From: UMGS172 sp045647525
GTDB lineage: Bacteria > Bacillota > Clostridia > Oscillospirales > Acutalibacteraceae
Reading direction: 5' to 3'
DNA: 23,081 nucleotides
Assembly (NCBI GenBank): GCA_045647525.1
Contig: JAZRMK010000025.1
Span: forward strand, 1 to 23,081
Positions 21,234-23,081 of this stretch are shown in pieces. The notes under the pieces were generated by a model. It was not told the DNA's origin. It searched no databases and saw only the letters and a program-made list of their open reading frames with translations. How positions within the stretch are numbered: the stretch's first letter is position 1; every line of letters begins with the position of its first letter. Position numbers and translations under genes: made by a program.

Positions 21234-21801
21234 CGATGGTTGCCATGCAGCTACCGGGAATAGCGGCTGCGTTTGCTTCGTCAGTATCAACGTGCATTGC
21301 AAGTGCGTATTTGGGGCTTACACGGACAATGGTGTCACCGTAAATAAGGCTTCTTCCATCGGTTTCTACCTTAACATTAACGATCTGTGTATCCTTAACG
21401 CCGAGTTTTGCAGCATCTTCGGGGGTCATATGAATGTGACGCTTTGCAACGATAACACCCTGAGAAAGTTCAACTTCACCACAGGGACCGACGAGCTTAC
21501 ATGCACCTGAGCCTGCAACATCACCGGATTCACGAATAGGAGCCTTGACACCGATAGAACGAGCATCTGTAGCGGAAAGCTCAACCTGGTCTTCGGGACG
21601 GCAGGGGCCTAAGATAGAAACGCCTGCGATCTCTTTTTTGGGACCTACAACGGTAACTCTTTCTTCGCAAGCGAACTGACCGGGCTGAGAAAGGTCCTTT
21701 TTAGGTGTGAGTTCATAACCTGCACCGAAGAGGGTTTCAAGTGTTTCCTTGCAAACGTGAACGTGACGTGCGGAAATTTCAACTAAAAATTCATTTGCCA
21801 T
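21226..21801 (-). CDS. pduL: PduL-type phosphate acyltransferase (phosphate propanoyl/acetyltransferase)
   Basis: A 191-residue zinc enzyme that exchanges CoA for phosphate on propanoyl- or acetyl-CoA, giving acyl phosphate for ATP formation by acetate/propionate kinase. It is unrelated to the Pta fold. Two PduL domains are visible; the metal-ligand histidines lie in SARHVHV (His13, His15) and AKRHIHM (His122, His124), with AMHVDTDEAN (His170). The usual N-terminal microcompartment-targeting helix is missing: the protein starts directly at the catalytic domain, and no microcompartment shell gene is in the window. This suggests a general fermentation role. AAGGAG precedes the ATG; hemW overlaps its end. 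Confidence 0.95.
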   Translation of the reverse strand: MANEFLVEISARHVHVCKETLETLFGAGYELTPKKDLSQPGQFACEERVTVVGPKKEIAGVSILGPCRPEDQVELSATDARSIGVKAPIRESGDVAGSGACKLVGPCGEVELSQGVIVAKRHIHMTPEDAAKLGVKDTQIVNVKVETDGRSLIYGDTIVRVSPKYALAMHVDTDEANAAAIPGSCMATIVE

Positions 21802-21838
21802 AAGTATTACTCCTTAAAACAGTGTATTTAACATAGTT

Positions 21839-21866
21839 ATTTTACCATATTTCTTTAAGTTTTCAA
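21839..21866 (-). promoter_or_regulatory. Promoter of pduL-hemW
   Basis: On the minus strand TTGAAA (21866-21861), a 16-base spacer and TAAAAT (21844-21839), ending 37 bases before the ATG at 21801. It is divergent from the rpsF promoter about 100 bases away. Confidence 0.65.
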
Positions 21867-21946
21867 GATATTTTCAACAATATTTAGCAATAAAAGTCAA
21901 ATTTTTAACAAGCATATAAATAAAAAAGGTATATTTAAAATAATTG

Positions 21947-21975
21947 TTGACTTTTATTGATTTGGTTGATATAAT
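21947..21975 (+). promoter_or_regulatory. Strong promoter of the rpsF-ssb-rpsR operon
   Basis: TTGACT (21947-21952), a 17-base spacer and a perfect TATAAT (21970-21975). Transcription would start near 21982 at the first base of a structured leader. Confidence 0.88.
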
Positions 21976-21980
21976 ATTTA

Positions 21981-22034
21981 GGCTATTGAGGAAATATTGT
22001 CCAATAGCTCCTTGTTCGCAAATTAAATGCGAAC
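21981..22034 (+). promoter_or_regulatory. Structured leader of rpsF, candidate r-protein autoregulatory site
   Basis: Two hairpins fill the leader: GGCTATTG with CAATAGCT (21981-22009) and GTTCGCA with TGCGAAC (22014-22034, possibly extended by TTG/CAA with a bulged C at 22034). The ribosome binding site AAAGGAGGTG follows at 22045-22053. Many bacteria carry an S6:S18-binding leader at this place. I could not confirm that motif's conserved CCG bulge, so this may be a variant or a different control structure. Confidence 0.45.
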
Positions 22035-22061
22035 CAAATGTCCAAAAGGAGGTGTAAACGC

Positions 22062-22346
22062 ATGATTACCAAGAAGTATGAAGCAATGCTTGTTTTCTCC
22101 GTTGTTAACGGTGAAGAGGCAACCAACGCGCTCGTTGAAAAATTTAAGGCTCTCATTTCTGAAAACGGTACTATCGAAAGCGTTGACGATTGGGGTAAGC
22201 GCAGACTCGCATATCCTATCAACGACGAAACTGACGGTTACTATGTTCTCGTAAACTTCGAGAGTGGTACTGATTTCCCCGCAGAGCTCGAACGTGTTGC
22301 AAAGATTACCGATGGTGCACTCCGTACCATGGTTATCAGTAAGTAA
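22062..22346 (+). CDS. rpsF: 30S ribosomal protein S6
   Basis: A 94-residue ribosomal protein that binds the central domain of 16S rRNA as a dimer with S18. Family blocks KKYEAMLVFS, VDDWGKRRLAYPI and DGYYVLVNFES are all present at normal length. ATG 22062 is chosen because AAAGGAGGTG ends 8 bases upstream; an 8-codon upstream extension would overlap the leader hairpin. Followed by ssb after 14 bases. Confidence 0.97.
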   Translation: MITKKYEAMLVFSVVNGEEATNALVEKFKALISENGTIESVDDWGKRRLAYPINDETDGYYVLVNFESGTDFPAELERVAKITDGALRTMVISK

Positions 22347-22360
22347 GGGAGATAAGAATT

Positions 22361-22798
22361 ATGAATGTAGCTATTCTCATCGGTAGATTGACCGATAATC
22401 CCGAGTTACGTCGCACAAATTCCGATATTTCTGTGACAAGGTTTACCATCGCTGTCGACCGCAGATTTGCGAAGGCAGGCGAAGAAAGAGCGACAGATTT
22501 CATCAATATCGTTGCTTGGCGTCAGCAGGCTGAATTTATTTGTAATTATTTTAAGAAGGGCCAGCGTATTGCTATCGAAGGTTCTATCCAGACCGGTAGA
22601 TATCAGGACAAGGACGGAAACAATCGTTATACCTTTGAAGTTGTTGCAAATAATGTTCATTTCGTTGAGCCTAAGAACAGCAACTCTGATAATAACAGCT
22701 ATTCTGCACCCAAGAAGGAAACTGCTCCGCAGTCCTTCTCTAACTCCGATTTGGGAGATTTTGCAGAAATTGCTTCTGACGACGATCTGCCGTTTTAA
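22361..22798 (+). CDS. ssb: Single-stranded DNA-binding protein
   Basis: A 145-residue SSB. Residues 1-105 form the OB fold (MNVAILIGRLTDNPELRRT, FINIVAWRQQAEF, KKGQRIAIEGSIQTGRYQD). A Ser/Asn/Pro-rich flexible linker follows, ending in the acidic tip DDDLPF that recruits repair and replication partners. Position between rpsF and rpsR is the classic order, so this is the main replicative SSB. The ribosome binding site is GGGAGA. Confidence 0.97.
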   Translation: MNVAILIGRLTDNPELRRTNSDISVTRFTIAVDRRFAKAGEERATDFINIVAWRQQAEFICNYFKKGQRIAIEGSIQTGRYQDKDGNNRYTFEVVANNVHFVEPKNSNSDNNSYSAPKKETAPQSFSNSDLGDFAEIASDDDLPF

Positions 22799-22807
22799 TT
22801 AAACCTT

Positions 22808-22823
22808 AAAGCCGTATGGCTTT
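22808..22823 (+). other. Small hairpin between ssb and rpsR
   Basis: AAAGCC (22808-22813) pairs with GGCTTT (22818-22823) around GTAT, followed by TTCTACT. With only 6 bp and a short T-run it would be at most a weak attenuator; it may instead mark an mRNA processing point. Confidence 0.35.
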
Positions 22824-22854
22824 TCTACTAAAATTTATAAGGAGGTTGCCTTAA

Positions 22855-23081
22855 ATGGAGAGAAACGAGAGACCTATGCACCGTAAACCCAGAAAGAAGG
22901 TTTGCCACTTCTGTGTTGACCGTGCTGAGTTTATTGATTACAAGGATGTTGCAAAGCTCCGTAAGTTTGTTTCTGAGCGTGCAAAGATTCTTCCTCGCCG
23001 TGTAACCGGCACTTGCGCTGCTCATCAGCGTGAGCTCACCACTGCTATCAAGCGTGCACGTTATGTTGCATTGCTTCCTTA
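22855..23081 (+). CDS. rpsR: 30S ribosomal protein S18, zinc-binding form (3' end cut by window)
   Basis: The ATG at 22855 follows AAGGAGG (22839-22845 region) and the frame is open to the window end, 75 full codons reading MERNERPMHRKPRKK at the start and RARYVALLP at the end. S18 proteins are usually 75-80 residues, so only a few codons are missing. KLRKFVSERAKILPRRVTGT is the family core. The N-terminal CHFC (Cys17, Cys20) together with the later Cys51-A-A-His54 gives the four-ligand zinc-binding (C+) version of S18. It partners S6 in the ribosome and shares the rpsF operon. Confidence 0.95.
   Translation, partial: MERNERPMHRKPRKKVCHFCVDRAEFIDYKDVAKLRKFVSERAKILPRRVTGTCAAHQRELTTAIKRARYVALLP

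Noticed and set aside
21234..21302. Upstream extension of hemW into pduL
   Set aside because: The residues are not part of the HemW family and come from pduL coding sequence read in another frame.

Overview
The window looks like the chromosome of a Gram-positive, spore-forming, probably gut-living member of the Clostridia (Oscillospiraceae/Ruminococcaceae type). The reasons are AT-rich intergenic DNA with clear TTGACA/TATAAT-type promoters, strong AGGAGG ribosome binding sites, lipobox signal peptides, an alpha/beta-type small acid-soluble spore protein, a DUF896 protein, a zinc-binding S18, and a dockerin/cohesin pair of the kind used in cellulosomes. This placement is inference from gene content; there is no rRNA in the window.

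Region 1 (1-5838) begins with what looks like the 5' half of a tRNA-Ser(CGA), broken at the anticodon loop at the window edge. Then come a repeat-linker lipoprotein and a four-gene operon for the cell surface: an SLH-like/transglutaminase-like lipoprotein, an AlgI-type MBOAT O-acyltransferase, its AlgJ/AlgX-like SGNH partner, and a DUF896 protein. The MBOAT and SGNH pair would acetylate a surface or exported polysaccharide.

Region 2 (5839-13571) is mostly housekeeping: a ferritin-like helical protein, a HAD phosphatase, Maf, PgeF, a ComEC-like metallo-beta-lactamase lipoprotein, a spore SASP, a divergent NAD-dependent DNA ligase, and an rsmD-coaD-coiled-coil protein operon. Convergent pairs share terminators.

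Region 3 (13572-18174) is the accessory, polysaccharide-degrading part. A secreted single-cohesin protein and a translationally coupled 51-residue ORF run leftwards. A secreted GH16 glucanase-type enzyme with a C-terminal dockerin runs rightwards from the same AT-rich intergenic region. Cohesin and dockerin are lock and key in cellulosomes, so this divergent pair may be a minimal two-part complex.

Region 4 (18175-21866) runs leftwards: pduL-hemW (overlapping), mscL with a C-terminal zinc ribbon, galE, and tRNA-Ala(GGC). Region 5 (21947-23081) is the classic rpsF-ssb-rpsR operon with a strong promoter and a structured leader; rpsR runs off the right edge.

No insertion sequence, CRISPR array, rRNA or replication origin was seen. 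The most interesting items are the cohesin/small-ORF/dockerin-GH16 locus, the broken tRNA-Ser at the left edge, the surface O-acetylation operon, a terminator that carries the next gene's ribosome binding site, and the zinc-ribbon MscL.
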